This document shows, one piece after another, positions 18,289 to 28,668 of a DNA stretch of 64,000 nt. The DNA is from an uncultured Pelagibacteraceae bacterium (GTDB taxonomy: Bacteria > Pseudomonadota > Alphaproteobacteria > Pelagibacterales > Pelagibacteraceae), in assembly GCA_902536085.1 (NCBI GenBank), contig CACAWF010000001.1:1-64000 (forward strand), written 5' to 3'. The notes beneath the pieces are model-generated. The model saw only the letters and a list, made by a program, of their open reading frames with translations, was not told the DNA's origin and did not search any database. Each line of letters starts with the position of its first letter. The first letter of the stretch is position 1. The translations under genes were made by a program, and so were the position numbers.

Positions 18289-18911
18289 TAATGTTCAAAT
18301 ATATCTTCTTTGAAACCCTTTTGGTCTAATTCTACTCTAGTATCTAAGAAAGCTAAACATTTTTTAAATATATCTAATCTTTTTTCTCTCACTAACATTT
18401 TTTCTAGTTCAGATTTTATTTTATGTAAATATATCACATCGTTAGCTGCATACTCTAATTGCTTATCACTTAAATCATTAATATCTTTATTCCAATCACT
18501 GCTACCTTGTCTTTTATCAAGAGATTTATTACAAAATTCTTGAACAAGATTTTTTAGTCCATGAGCATCTGTGTATGTCCTAACAATTTTAGATGCGATT
18601 TTGGTATCGAAAATATTTTTAACCTTACATTTTAAAAAAAACTCTAGTGAACTTTTATCAAATCGTAAAAAATGTCCGATTTTTAAAATTTTTTCATTTT
18701 CTAAAATAGAGACTAAATTAGGTGCTTTATAATCATTTTTATTAGGTTGAATAATATAAACATTACCGCTTTCGTCACAAATTTGTATCAAGCTCAGCTT
18801 ATCTCTTTCGGGTATTTGAAGACCAGTTGCCTCTGTATCTATTGCGATACTATTCTTGAATGAACCTGCTATTTCTGAATTTATGTCCTCTTTAAACTTA
18901 GTTATTTTCAT
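18288..18911 (-). CDS. Ribonuclease D-like 3'-5' exonuclease
   Basis: IAIDTEATGLQIPERDKLSLIQI; DTKIASKIVRTY; YAANDVIYL. Start MKITKFKED likely, which reduces overlap with the divergent gene. Confidence 0.85.
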   Translation of the reverse strand: MKITKFKEDINSEIAGSFKNSIAIDTEATGLQIPERDKLSLIQICDESGNVYIIQPNKNDYKAPNLVSILENEKILKIGHFLRFDKSSLEFFLKCKVKNIFDTKIASKIVRTYTDAHGLKNLVQEFCNKSLDKRQGSSDWNKDINDLSDKQLEYAANDVIYLHKIKSELEKMLVREKRLDIFKKCLAFLDTRVELDQKGFKEDIFEH

Positions 18912-18928
18912 ATATAAATCTAAATACC

Positions 18929-19870
18929 ATGAAAAATCAAATTTGCACAATCTTAGGTGGTGGTGGATTTATAGGAAGATATCTTGTTCGAAATTTGACC
19001 AAGAAAAACTTTAGATGCATTATCACAACCAGAAAAGCCTTCCAAAAAGGGTATTTAAAGACTCAAGCAACACCAGGTGCTATCGAACTCCTAGACTGGA
19101 ATCCAAACAATTTTTCAGATTTGAAAGAAGCTATTAGAAGTTCAGATGTAGTCGTGAATTTAATCGGTATTCTCTTTGAAAATAGAAAACAGAAATTTTA
19201 TAATATCCACTCAAAAATTCCTGAAGCCGTCGCTAAGATTTGCTCAGAGTCGGATGTAAAGAAATTTATTCAAGTCAGCGCAATTGGCGCAAATGATAAA
19301 TCAAAATCTCTTTATCAAAAATCAAAATTTCTTGGAGAACAAAAAGCACTAGAGAATTTTAAAAAAACAGTAATTATAAGACCAAGCGTTGTCTGTGGAC
19401 CTGAAGATAACTTTACTAATCTTTTTTCAAAATTAAGTATACTGCCCGTTATTCCAGTTGTAGGTAAAAATTATAAGTTTCAACCAATCTTAGTTTCAGA
19501 TGTTGTTCGCTCTATTTTAAAAGCAATTGAAACTAAAAATAACGAAAGTAAAATTTATGAAATTGGAGGACCAAAGATAATTAGTTTTGGAGATATGGTT
19601 AAATCAATTTTATCAACTATTAACAAAAAAAGGTTTGTTGTTGAAATGCCTATGTCTATTGCAAAAATACAGAGCACTATAACGGATTTACTTCCTCTTC
19701 CTCCTATTTTAACTAGAGACCAATGCGAAATTTTGTCTGAAGCAGATAATATTGTTTCCAATAACCATTTAACACTTAAAGATCTTGATATAGACCCAAC
19801 AGATGTTGAAGAGGAGATGAAAAAATGGTTATGGAGATTTAAAGATGGAGGGCAATTTGCTAAAGCCTGA
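18929..19870 (+). CDS. NAD-dependent epimerase (complex I NDUFA9-like)
   Basis: TILGGGGFIGRYLVRNLTKK Rossmann start; SDR-like. Confidence 0.8.
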   Translation: MKNQICTILGGGGFIGRYLVRNLTKKNFRCIITTRKAFQKGYLKTQATPGAIELLDWNPNNFSDLKEAIRSSDVVVNLIGILFENRKQKFYNIHSKIPEAVAKICSESDVKKFIQVSAIGANDKSKSLYQKSKFLGEQKALENFKKTVIIRPSVVCGPEDNFTNLFSKLSILPVIPVVGKNYKFQPILVSDVVRSILKAIETKNNESKIYEIGGPKIISFGDMVKSILSTINKKRFVVEMPMSIAKIQSTITDLLPLPPILTRDQCEILSEADNIVSNNHLTLKDLDIDPTDVEEEMKKWLWRFKDGGQFAKA

Positions 19871-20214
19871 TGAAAAGTATTAGCTTATTTTCTGGATACA
19901 TTTATTTAATTCTTGCGATAATTACGGGTATTGCGTCTAACGGATTTTTAAAAACAACAGAAAGTTTTACTAAAATAACACCAACTATTTTTTGCATAAC
20001 AAGTATTATTATATGTATTTTTTGTTTATCTAGAGCGATGACTATAATACCCGTTGGATTTACTTATGCTACTTACGGAGCATTAACGATAACCGCAGTT
20101 ACATTATTTGGAATATTCAAATATAACCAAACTCCCAACCTTTATGGAACCTTAGGTTTAATATTAATTATCTCTGGAGTTATAATTTTAAATACATTTG
20201 GCAAGGTAAAATAA
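19870..20214 (+). CDS. Small multidrug resistance family transporter
   Basis: Four TM, YLILAIITGIASNGFLKTTESFTK...VGFTYATYGALTI. Confidence 0.8.
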   Translation: MKSISLFSGYIYLILAIITGIASNGFLKTTESFTKITPTIFCITSIIICIFCLSRAMTIIPVGFTYATYGALTITAVTLFGIFKYNQTPNLYGTLGLILIISGVIILNTFGKVK

Positions 20215-20307
20215 AACCCTAGGTAGAAATTAATTTTTTTAGACTGACTCCTCTTTATATACAAATTGTGTTAGCTTTTTTCTTTTTAAAGAAAACGGGG
20301 GAAATCT

Positions 20308-21621
20308 ATGAAACATTTAAAAGCAATAATTGCTTCGATTGCACTTTTCGCAATGTTTGCGGGAACGTCGCTTCAAGCAAAAGTAGAAATACAATGGTGG
20401 CATGCTTTTGGTGGTAGACTTGGTGAACTGCTTGACGAACAAGTAAACAAGTTTAACGCAAGCCAAAACAAATACACTGTTGTTCATACTAGAAAAGGAA
20501 ACTATTCGGAAACTCTTAACGCAGGGATTGCTGCATTTAGAGCTGGACAACATCCTAATATCTTAATGGTATTTGAAGTCGGTACTGCTAGTTTAATGGC
20601 AGCCAAAGGAGCTTACGTTCCTATGTACCAACTTATGAAAGATGCTGGTCAAAGTTTTAATCCAAAAGGATTTGTGTCAGCGGTAAGCGGTTATTACACT
20701 ACAACAGATGGCAAAATGCTATCTATGCCATATAACTCATCAACGCCTGTTCTTTGGGTAAATAAAGACCTAATGAAAAAAGCAGGTTTAGATCCAGAGA
20801 TGGACCTAAGTACTTGGAAGAGAGTTGGAAATGCACTTGATGCAGCAAAAGCAAAAAATATTGAAATGCCTTTCTGCACTTGTTGGCATTCATGGGTACA
20901 TTTAGAAAACTTTTCAGCGTATCACAATATACCATTCGCAACTAAAGCTAATGGATTTGCTGGTTTAGACACTGAGTTGTCATTTAACAGCCCAGTTCAC
21001 ATTAAGCACATTCAAACTTTAGGAAAATGGGCGCAAGAAGGTAAATTTAAATACATGGGTAGAAGAAATGAAGCTGGTAAAAATTTTAGAGCCGGTGAAT
21101 GTATGTTAATGACAGAGTCTTCTGCTGGTTATGCTGGTATCAAAAAAGAAGCAAAATTCGAATTTGGTATTAGACATTTACCTTACTATGGAGGAACTGA
21201 AGCACCTCAAAACACAATTATTGGTGGTTCATCTCTATGGGCATTATCTGGAAAATCTAAAGAAGAGAACAAAGCAACAGCTGCATTCTTAGCTTTCTTA
21301 TCTAAAACTGATATTCAAGCTAAGTGGCACCAAGATACAGGTTATTTAGGTGTAACAACTGCTGCTGCTAAAAAAACTAAAAGTTCAGGTTTCTACAAAG
21401 CAAATCCTGGAACTGATTTAGCAGGAATACAGATGATGAGAAATAAAGTTACTCAAAACTCTAAAGGCTTACGTCTTGGATCTTTTGATCAGATAAGAGG
21501 TATTATCGATGAAGAGATGGAAGGAGTTTATAGCGGTAAGAAAACTGCTCAAGTAGCTTTAGACAGCGCTGTAAGAAGAGGTAATGTTCTTTTAAGAAGA
21601 TTTGAAAGAGCAAATAAATAA
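20308..21621 (+). CDS. ugpB: sn-glycerol-3-phosphate ABC transporter substrate-binding protein
   Basis: Signal peptide; VEIQWWHAFGGRLGELLDEQVNKFN; operon with ugpAECQ. Confidence 0.9.
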   Translation: MKHLKAIIASIALFAMFAGTSLQAKVEIQWWHAFGGRLGELLDEQVNKFNASQNKYTVVHTRKGNYSETLNAGIAAFRAGQHPNILMVFEVGTASLMAAKGAYVPMYQLMKDAGQSFNPKGFVSAVSGYYTTTDGKMLSMPYNSSTPVLWVNKDLMKKAGLDPEMDLSTWKRVGNALDAAKAKNIEMPFCTCWHSWVHLENFSAYHNIPFATKANGFAGLDTELSFNSPVHIKHIQTLGKWAQEGKFKYMGRRNEAGKNFRAGECMLMTESSAGYAGIKKEAKFEFGIRHLPYYGGTEAPQNTIIGGSSLWALSGKSKEENKATAAFLAFLSKTDIQAKWHQDTGYLGVTTAAAKKTKSSGFYKANPGTDLAGIQMMRNKVTQNSKGLRLGSFDQIRGIIDEEMEGVYSGKKTAQVALDSAVRRGNVLLRRFERANK

Positions 21622-21634
21622 ATCAATTTAATTT

Positions 21635-21656
21635 ACTAGGGGCGAAAGCCCCTAGT
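21635..21656 (+). other. Intercistronic GNRA-capped stem-loop between ugpB and ugpA
   Basis: ACTAGGGGC-GAAA-GCCCCTAGT, perfect 9 bp, GAAA tetraloop, no U-tract. Confidence 0.75.
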
Positions 21657-21673
21657 GACATTCTTAAGATCAA

Positions 21674-22555
21674 ATGGAAAAAAGAGTTTTTTTTAAAGGC
21701 TGGTGGTTACCAGCACTACTAGTTGCACCTCAACTACTAATTTCTTTTGTTTTCTTTTTTTACCCGTCAGGCCAAGCCATTTGGAATTCTTTATTTTTAC
21801 CGGATCCTTTTGGATTGAAAACAGAATTTGTTGGCTTAGATAATTTTAGATTTTTATTATCTGACCCTTATTATTTAGCAAGTTTTAAAACGACAGTAAT
21901 TTTTTCAACTGCAGTATCAGTTTCATCTATGGCTTTAGGTTTATACTTAGCAGCATTAGCAGATAGGTTAATTAAAGGAGCAGGCGTTTATCAAACATTA
22001 TTAATTTGGCCTTACGCTATTGCGCCAGCTATCGCAGGTGTTCTATGGTTATTTATGTTTAATGGAAATATTGGTTTAGCTTCTTATTATCTTAAAGCTT
22101 TAGGTTATGAATGGAACCATACTTTAAAAGGTGACCAAGCAATGTTTCTTGTTATTCTAGCCTCATCATGGGGAAGAATAAGCTATAACTTTTTATTTTT
22201 TTTAGCAGGACTTCAAGCTATTCCAAAATCAATTATTGAGGCAGCAGCAATAGATGGCGCTAGTTTTTGGAAAAGATTTGGAACGATTGTAATACCTCTG
22301 CTTTCACCCATCACATTCTTTTTATTAGTCGTAAATATTGTTTATGCTTTCTTTGATACCTTTGGAGTAATACATACAATTACTTCCGGTGGACCTGAAC
22401 AATCGACCACTATATTAGTATATAAAGTATTCTCCGATGGTTTCGTGAGCCAAGATCTTGGATCAAGTGCAGCGCAGTCCGTAATCCTACTTGTTTTAGT
22501 CGGAATTTTAACCGTCATTCAATTTAAATATATAGAGAGAAAGGTGCATTATTAA
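21674..22555 (+). CDS. ugpA: Glycerol-3-phosphate ABC transporter permease
   Basis: AAAIDGASFWKRFGTIVIPLLSP EAA loop; operon position. Confidence 0.9.
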   Translation: MEKRVFFKGWWLPALLVAPQLLISFVFFFYPSGQAIWNSLFLPDPFGLKTEFVGLDNFRFLLSDPYYLASFKTTVIFSTAVSVSSMALGLYLAALADRLIKGAGVYQTLLIWPYAIAPAIAGVLWLFMFNGNIGLASYYLKALGYEWNHTLKGDQAMFLVILASSWGRISYNFLFFLAGLQAIPKSIIEAAAIDGASFWKRFGTIVIPLLSPITFFLLVVNIVYAFFDTFGVIHTITSGGPEQSTTILVYKVFSDGFVSQDLGSSAAQSVILLVLVGILTVIQFKYIERKVHY

Positions 22556-23409
22556 TGGTTGAGAAAAAAAGATCGGGATATTGGTTAACTCATCTGGGTT
22601 TAATTCTTGGGGTGTTATTTATATTTTTTCCAGTTTGGTTAACTTTTGTTGCATCCACTGTAACACAAGATGCAATTATTTATCCTCCGCTACCAATGTT
22701 ACCAGGTACAGAGTTCTTTGAAAATTACGCTAATGCATTATTTAGAGGTTCACCAGAGGGTTATGGAGCTAAAGTTCCTGTAATAAAGATGATGATGAAC
22801 TCTGCAATTATGGCAATCGGAATTACAGTTGGAAAAATTATTATCTCATTATTGTCAGCTTTTGCATTTGTTTATTTCAGATTTCCTTTCAGGAATTTAT
22901 GTTTTTGGTTAATTTTTATTACTCTAATGCTACCAGTAGAAGTAAGAATAGTGCCAACTTATGAAGTTGTTGCAAATTTAAACTTATTAAACTCTTACAC
23001 AGGATTAATCTTCCCGTTAATTGCATCAGCTACGGCAACTTTTTTATTTAGACAATTTTTTATGACCATACCTGATGAAATGGTTGAAGCAGCTAGAATG
23101 GACGGATGTAGTCCAATGCGTTTCTTTTTTGATATATTAGTTCCAATTAGCAAAACTAATATTGCAGCATTGTTTGTTATTTTATTTATTTTTGGTTGGA
23201 ATCAATATTTATGGCCACTATTAATGACTACCGATCCTGACATGAGAACTATTGTGATGGCTATTGACTCAATGATACCGACAGGCGATGATTATGCACA
23301 CTGGCCAACGGTTATGGCAACAGCGATGTTAGCTATGGTACCACCAGTAATAGTAGTAATAAGTATGCAAAAGTTTTTTGTTAAAGGATTATTAGAAAGC
23401 GATAAATAA
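22555..23409 (+). CDS. ugpE: Glycerol-3-phosphate ABC transporter permease
   Basis: EAARMDGCSPMRFFFDILVPISKTN. Confidence 0.9.
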   Translation: MVEKKRSGYWLTHLGLILGVLFIFFPVWLTFVASTVTQDAIIYPPLPMLPGTEFFENYANALFRGSPEGYGAKVPVIKMMMNSAIMAIGITVGKIIISLLSAFAFVYFRFPFRNLCFWLIFITLMLPVEVRIVPTYEVVANLNLLNSYTGLIFPLIASATATFLFRQFFMTIPDEMVEAARMDGCSPMRFFFDILVPISKTNIAALFVILFIFGWNQYLWPLLMTTDPDMRTIVMAIDSMIPTGDDYAHWPTVMATAMLAMVPPVIVVISMQKFFVKGLLESDK

Positions 23410-24464
23410 TGTCTCAAATTAGTTTACAAAATTTAAAGAAATCTTTCGGAAAAACGCAGGTTATTCATGATCTTAGTATTGACGTTAAAGATGGTGAGCT
23501 GATTGTAATAGTTGGACCATCAGGATGCGGAAAATCAACTCTGTTAAGAATGGTGGCAGGCTTAGAAGATGCTAATGAAGGAAATATTTTAATTGATAAT
23601 AAAAAAGTAAACGAACTTGAACCCATGGAGCGAAATATTGCAATGGTATTTCAAAATTACGCTCTTTATCCGCATATGACTGTCTTTGGTAACATGGCTT
23701 ATGGTTTAAAGATTGCAAAAGTACCGAAAGAAGAAATTGAATCTAGAGTTCAAAAAGCTGCTGAAATTTTAGAGCTTGGAGAATTATTAGAGAGAAAACC
23801 TAATCAATTATCTGGCGGACAAAGACAAAGAGTTGCAATGGGAAGAGCCATTGTAAGAAATCCTGTGGCTTTTTTATTTGATGAACCTTTATCAAACCTA
23901 GATGCCAAATTAAGAGTTCAAATGAGATTAGAGATTAAAAAACTTCAAACTCAATTAAAAACTACTTCTCTTTATGTAACACATGATCAAGTTGAAGCCA
24001 TGACTTTAGCTGATCGAATGATTGTAATGAACGAAGGTAACGTAGAACATATTGGAACACCTTTAGAAGTTTATACGAAACCTAAAACTTTATTCACGGC
24101 TCAATTTATCGGAAGCCCAGCAATGAATATTTTAAAAGGTAATTGTGGAGGTAACCAATTGATTTTGGCAAACAAAGCTTCACTTTCAGTGAATTCAAAA
24201 TTTAATGGACCTGTTAATATTGGTATGCGACCTGAAGATTTTGAATTAGATCAAAATGGTCCAATTAAGTTAAAAGTTGAACTTGTAGAGTTGATCGGAG
24301 CTAATACACTTATTCATGGTAAACTTGAAAATAGTAATGAAATTTTAGTTGCAAGTATCTCAGGTGTTGTTAAAGAAGATACTATTGGAAAAAATATTAA
24401 TCTTTCCATTCAAGATGACAAACTACACCTGTTTGATACTAATACTGATTTGAGGATTAATTGA
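23409..24464 (+). CDS. ugpC: Glycerol-3-phosphate ABC transporter ATPase
   Basis: GPSGCGKSTLLRMVAGLE; LSGGQRQRVAMGRAIVR; C-terminal TOBE region. Confidence 0.92.
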   Translation: MSQISLQNLKKSFGKTQVIHDLSIDVKDGELIVIVGPSGCGKSTLLRMVAGLEDANEGNILIDNKKVNELEPMERNIAMVFQNYALYPHMTVFGNMAYGLKIAKVPKEEIESRVQKAAEILELGELLERKPNQLSGGQRQRVAMGRAIVRNPVAFLFDEPLSNLDAKLRVQMRLEIKKLQTQLKTTSLYVTHDQVEAMTLADRMIVMNEGNVEHIGTPLEVYTKPKTLFTAQFIGSPAMNILKGNCGGNQLILANKASLSVNSKFNGPVNIGMRPEDFELDQNGPIKLKVELVELIGANTLIHGKLENSNEILVASISGVVKEDTIGKNINLSIQDDKLHLFDTNTDLRIN

Positions 24465-25393
24465 TCAATCCATTTTTAACGAAACCTAACTACATAAGAA
24501 TTTACGGCCACAGAGGAGCTAGAGGTGATATTGTTGAAAACTCAATCTCTGGTTTTAAATATACTTTTGATCTTGGTATCAAAGCTGTTGAGTTTGATGT
24601 TGTAATTTCAAAAGATAATATTCCAACAATATTTCATGATTACAGACTAAACCCTGATTTAGTTAAAGATGCTTCAGGGAACTGGATCACAGATAAAAGT
24701 ATGAAATTAGTAGAACTGACTTATGAGGAAATTAGCAAGTATACTATTGGAAGTGTAAAGCCCGAAACAAAGTACGCAAAAAGATTTAAAGATCAAAAAC
24801 CTATTACAGGTGAAAAAATACCAAAATTAACTGATTTCTTTAAATTAGTGACGGAAGATAAATATAAAGATGTATTTTTAAATTTAGAAATTAAATCAAC
24901 TCCAACACAAGAAAACGTAACACCAGACCCAGAAAAAATGGTTTCCTTGATCCTTAAAGATATAAAAGATTTTAAACTTGAGGACAGAACTTTAATCACT
25001 TCTTATGATTTTAGAATTTTGTATGCGCTTAAAAAACAAAACCCAAATATCCTAAGAGGATTTATTACCCTGCAACAAGGACTTTCAATAACTAAAAAGA
25101 ATATTTATGAGAACTCTCCCTGGATGGTTAAAAACTATCCTTTGGAAGAATTATTTTTGCTACCAAATATTATTAAATCGCTAGAGGGACATGTATGGAG
25201 TGTTTTCTACCGTGACGTCACTAAACAAAATGTAGAATTAGCACACAAACATGGTTTAGCTACTTGTGTTTGGACAGTGAATAGAGAAAAAGATATTATC
25301 AGAATGATTGAGTACGGAGTTGATGGAATTATCACTGACTACCCAAAAAAAGTTCAAGAAATTTGTAAATCCAAAAATATCTCTTGGTTTTAA
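24461..25393 (+). CDS. ugpQ: Glycerophosphodiester phosphodiesterase
   Basis: IYGHRGARGDIVENSISGF; VEFDVVISKDNIPTIFHD; TTG start overlapping ugpC. Confidence 0.9.
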   Translation: MINPFLTKPNYIRIYGHRGARGDIVENSISGFKYTFDLGIKAVEFDVVISKDNIPTIFHDYRLNPDLVKDASGNWITDKSMKLVELTYEEISKYTIGSVKPETKYAKRFKDQKPITGEKIPKLTDFFKLVTEDKYKDVFLNLEIKSTPTQENVTPDPEKMVSLILKDIKDFKLEDRTLITSYDFRILYALKKQNPNILRGFITLQQGLSITKKNIYENSPWMVKNYPLEELFLLPNIIKSLEGHVWSVFYRDVTKQNVELAHKHGLATCVWTVNREKDIIRMIEYGVDGIITDYPKKVQEICKSKNISWF

Positions 25394-25437
25394 GCCTGAA
25401 AACTTGAAAATATATTTATCATCGTGTAAATAAACTC

Positions 25438-25575
25438 ATGGCAAAAAAAAAATATCAAAGAAACTGGTTAGAGAGAAAACTTGATGAATATAACCATACA
25501 ATGGAGCTTATTAGAACTATTTTACCTTTCTTAATTCTACTGCTACAAATTTACATACTAACGAAACTCATTTAA
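25438..25575 (+). CDS. Single-TM microprotein, 45 aa
   Basis: MAKKKYQRNWLERKLDEYNHTMELIRTILPFLILLLQIYILTKLI; not in the supplied ORF track. Confidence 0.45.
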   Translation: MAKKKYQRNWLERKLDEYNHTMELIRTILPFLILLLQIYILTKLI

Positions 25576-25606
25576 CACTTCATCAAATATCAGGTATAAC
25601 TCAATA

Positions 25607-25843
25607 ATGACTTTATTGTTTTTATCACTAGCTGGTATCATTGCTATCATTGTTATTCTTGTATCAGCCAAATTTATTAAAGCAGGGTTTGATGCTAGAG
25701 GTGAGGTTAAAGAAGAACAAAGAAAAGAGAAACTCAAGCAAGAGGATGAAGATATTTTAGATGAATTAAAAAGAAAAAATTTGTCCGAAAAAGATTTGAA
25801 AGACTTATACGATAAAATTCAAGATAAAAACAAAGATAACTAA
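25607..25843 (+). CDS. Hypothetical membrane protein with charged C-terminus
   Basis: N-terminal TM and charged helix. Confidence 0.55.
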   Translation: MTLLFLSLAGIIAIIVILVSAKFIKAGFDARGEVKEEQRKEKLKQEDEDILDELKRKNLSEKDLKDLYDKIQDKNKDN

Positions 25844-26820
25844 AATAGTCCTCGTGGAATAATGAAATAGTGAATCACTAGAACTATTGCCACTGAAACA
25901 CTCAAACCAAAAAACATTTTTACAAAATCCTTACCAATTAATGGGAACACATATTTGAATTTATATTCTTTGTTCATTGTTGAAATAGCAAGCTCCCTTC
26001 CACACAATAAACCTACAAACACCCATGTTGTCGACATTGGTAAATCATTTAACTCCTTAAAATAATACAAAACTGCTGCATAGATTACATTTATAATTGT
26101 TGCTGATCTTGCGTATCTAGTTCCAGTTTTTTCTAATACAACTTTTTGAATTGGCCCTCCGTGAATATAAAAGATATAAAATAGTAAGGCTGTAAAATAC
26201 GCCATAACAATTAATAACAATGTTAGATCCAACTGCCTCGGTAGAAATACCGCAATATTAGCAACGTCGTGAGATAACCAAACCCACCATAACCATCCAG
26301 ACGTTACCCAAACTGAATTACGCCAAAAAGAAATCCATGTATCTCCTTTTACCTCATCGAGTTTTTCATTGATAAATTTGGAAACTACAATCCAGCATAT
26401 GTAGGCAACTGTGGCTGCAATACCGTAGCCAACAATACTTTTTACTAGCATTTTTTCCAAAACAATTGTTGAAGCAAATGCAGATAGAACTAAAAAAGTA
26501 GTCGAAACTGGAATACCAATTCTTGTTAACAATAAAAGAATAGCTGGTGCAACAGCGTGGTACCACTGAATTTCTTGATATGGAATTCTCGTTAATCTGC
26601 CATAAGAAATATCTCCATCATAATTATACCATCCCCAAGCTAGGGCAAAAATCATAACTAATGAAGCTGATCCCGCTAGAATATACCATGCAAACCACTT
26701 TTTCTTAGATGCAATAAATGTCCCTAAAGTTTGTATAGAGTCATTTGCTATTACACTGTAACCAGCAAGACCGAAACCAATTATTGTATATACTAAAGTT
26801 ATATCCATTAGATGATTCAC
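25840..26820 (-). CDS. PiT-family-like inorganic phosphate permease
   Basis: Duplicated motifs ANDSIQTLGTFIAS and SHDVANIAVFLPR; PVSTT / PMSTTWVFVG. Confidence 0.65.
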   Translation of the reverse strand: MNHLMDITLVYTIIGFGLAGYSVIANDSIQTLGTFIASKKKWFAWYILAGSASLVMIFALAWGWYNYDGDISYGRLTRIPYQEIQWYHAVAPAILLLLTRIGIPVSTTFLVLSAFASTIVLEKMLVKSIVGYGIAATVAYICWIVVSKFINEKLDEVKGDTWISFWRNSVWVTSGWLWWVWLSHDVANIAVFLPRQLDLTLLLIVMAYFTALLFYIFYIHGGPIQKVVLEKTGTRYARSATIINVIYAAVLYYFKELNDLPMSTTWVFVGLLCGRELAISTMNKEYKFKYVFPLIGKDFVKMFFGLSVSVAIVLVIHYFIIPRGLF

Positions 26821-26988
26821 TTTATAACTTTCTAAAAAAGATTGTCTACTGGGAAAATTTATTTTTTTTTTTTTGATTTGGGCCTTGGATCGTTTATAAA
26901 AATTTTTTTTTAAAAATCAAATTTTAAAAATTTAACTCACAAATTATCTTATATAATTAAATTTCACAGCTTAATTTCACGGGGTTAT

Positions 26989-27216
26989 TTAATGAAATAT
27001 AATTTGATAAAACCCTATTAAAAATAAAGGAATTTGTAATCCGAAGTTTGTAAGAATAGCTTTATCTTTTGAGAGAAAACCAGCAATCGTCCAGCCTACA
27101 ACTCCAGCACCATGGAACATTATATTTACTGGATAAATATTTAAGTTAGTTAATAGTATTCCCGTTAAGACTAAAAAAGTACTTAACCACTTAAGGTATT
27201 TTTTAATAAATTCCAT
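26989..27216 (-). CDS. Small membrane protein, hypothetical
   Basis: 75 aa, multiple TM segments. Confidence 0.6.
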   Translation of the reverse strand: MEFIKKYLKWLSTFLVLTGILLTNLNIYPVNIMFHGAGVVGWTIAGFLSKDKAILTNFGLQIPLFLIGFYQIIFH

Positions 27217-27227
27217 TTCTACTTAAA

Positions 27228-27719
27228 TTACCCTGAGGCCTTAACTTTTTTCTCGATAAATTCTGGTATCTCATCACCAAGATCATCGTCTTTTTGATTT
27301 TTAGGTTGAAACGCATACAAAACATGAAGTTTGCAATAAGGAAAATCTCCTTCAGGTTTTCTGCCGCAAAAATAGAACTTTTCCTCATTTGGATGACCGA
27401 TAGGCCACTTGCAAGTTTCGTCTGTAAGTTCCTCTAGAGATTTAGGGTTTTCTGGCTCGAAGTTTTTATCTAATAATATTGATTGAAATTTAGCTTTTCT
27501 TGATGTTGGCGCTGGTCCTCTTCTAATCTGCTTATTATCATTGGTTCTAGGTGAATTAGATTGTTTAGAAGGGGCTCTAGCTTCTAAATTTAATCTATGA
27601 GCTTTCCCAATTACTGCGTTTCTAGTGGTGTCACCCAATGCTTCGGCTATCTGACTTGCAGTATGCCCTTTAGACCAGAGTTCTTTTAATTTAGCGACTT
27701 TTTCTTCTGTCCAACTCAT
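27228..27719 (-). CDS. gcrA: GcrA cell cycle regulator family
   Basis: MSWTEEKVAKLKELWSKGHTASQIAEALGDTTRNAVIGKAHRLNL; C-terminal CKWPIGHP..FCGR. Confidence 0.93.
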   Translation of the reverse strand: MSWTEEKVAKLKELWSKGHTASQIAEALGDTTRNAVIGKAHRLNLEARAPSKQSNSPRTNDNKQIRRGPAPTSRKAKFQSILLDKNFEPENPKSLEELTDETCKWPIGHPNEEKFYFCGRKPEGDFPYCKLHVLYAFQPKNQKDDDLGDEIPEFIEKKVKASG

Positions 27720-27855
27720 AGTATATAATTACAATATTTAGTAATTATTTAAAACTTAGGGCATAATATTGGGGTTTAAAACATTAAAACGCATTAAAGC
27801 TGTGAGTAGATTTAGTTTTGCACAGTTTTTTTAATAACAGGTTATAAGACTATCA

Positions 27856-28668
27856 ATGGTTGAAATTTCGAAAAAATATAAAATTGGAAAAAGAAGATTT
27901 GGGTTAGTTAATTGGTACGGAACGTGGACTTTATATAAAAAAGAAGTTCTAAGATTTTTAATTGTGTGGATACAAACTATTTTTTCCCCACTAATTTCAT
28001 CTTTACTCTTTTTACTTGTTTTATCTTTAGCCATTGGTGCTGATAGAGGAGATGTTCTTGGAGTGCCTTTTATAACTTTTTTAGCGCCAGGGTTGATTTC
28101 AATGCAGGTAATTCAACAATCTTTTTCTCATTCTTCTTCATCTTTTATGATTAAAAAAATTGATGGAACTATCGTTGATTTATTATTTGCTCCCTTATCT
28201 GCAGGAGAAGTTACCATCTCAGTTTCACTTGCAGCTGTAACAAGAAGCGTCGTAATTGGAATAGTTTCGATTATTGTATTTCATTTAATTATTGATATTG
28301 AAATCAAAAACTATTTAACGCTTATAGCATTCACCTTACTTTCTTCTTTTGTTTTAGGAAATATAGGAATAATTGCTGGACTATGGGCTGAAAAATTCGA
28401 TCATATGGCAACAGTCACCAATTTTGTAATAGTTCCATTATCTTTCTTATCAGGCACTTTTTATTCAATAGAGAGACTACCTGACTTTTTGCAAGCAGTA
28501 AGTAAAGTAAATCCATTTTTTTATATGATTGATGGTTTTAGATATAGTTTTATTGGCACTTCAGACGGCTCAATCTCTGTTGGTTTAGTATATTTAACTG
28601 CCTTAAGCTTTGTTAGCTGGCTTGTTTGTTATTTATTGTATAAAAAAGGTTATAAAATAAAATCATGA
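27856..28668 (+). CDS. ABC-2 type transporter permease
   Basis: TM protein with FLAPGLISMQVIQQSF and PLSFLSGTFYSIERLPDFLQ. Confidence 0.8.
   Translation: MVEISKKYKIGKRRFGLVNWYGTWTLYKKEVLRFLIVWIQTIFSPLISSLLFLLVLSLAIGADRGDVLGVPFITFLAPGLISMQVIQQSFSHSSSSFMIKKIDGTIVDLLFAPLSAGEVTISVSLAAVTRSVVIGIVSIIVFHLIIDIEIKNYLTLIAFTLLSSFVLGNIGIIAGLWAEKFDHMATVTNFVIVPLSFLSGTFYSIERLPDFLQAVSKVNPFFYMIDGFRYSFIGTSDGSISVGLVYLTALSFVSWLVCYLLYKKGYKIKS

Noticed and set aside
26850-26990. Low-complexity AT tracts upstream of the PiT-like gene
   Set aside because: Consistent with ordinary AT-rich intergenic DNA; no stable structure recognised.
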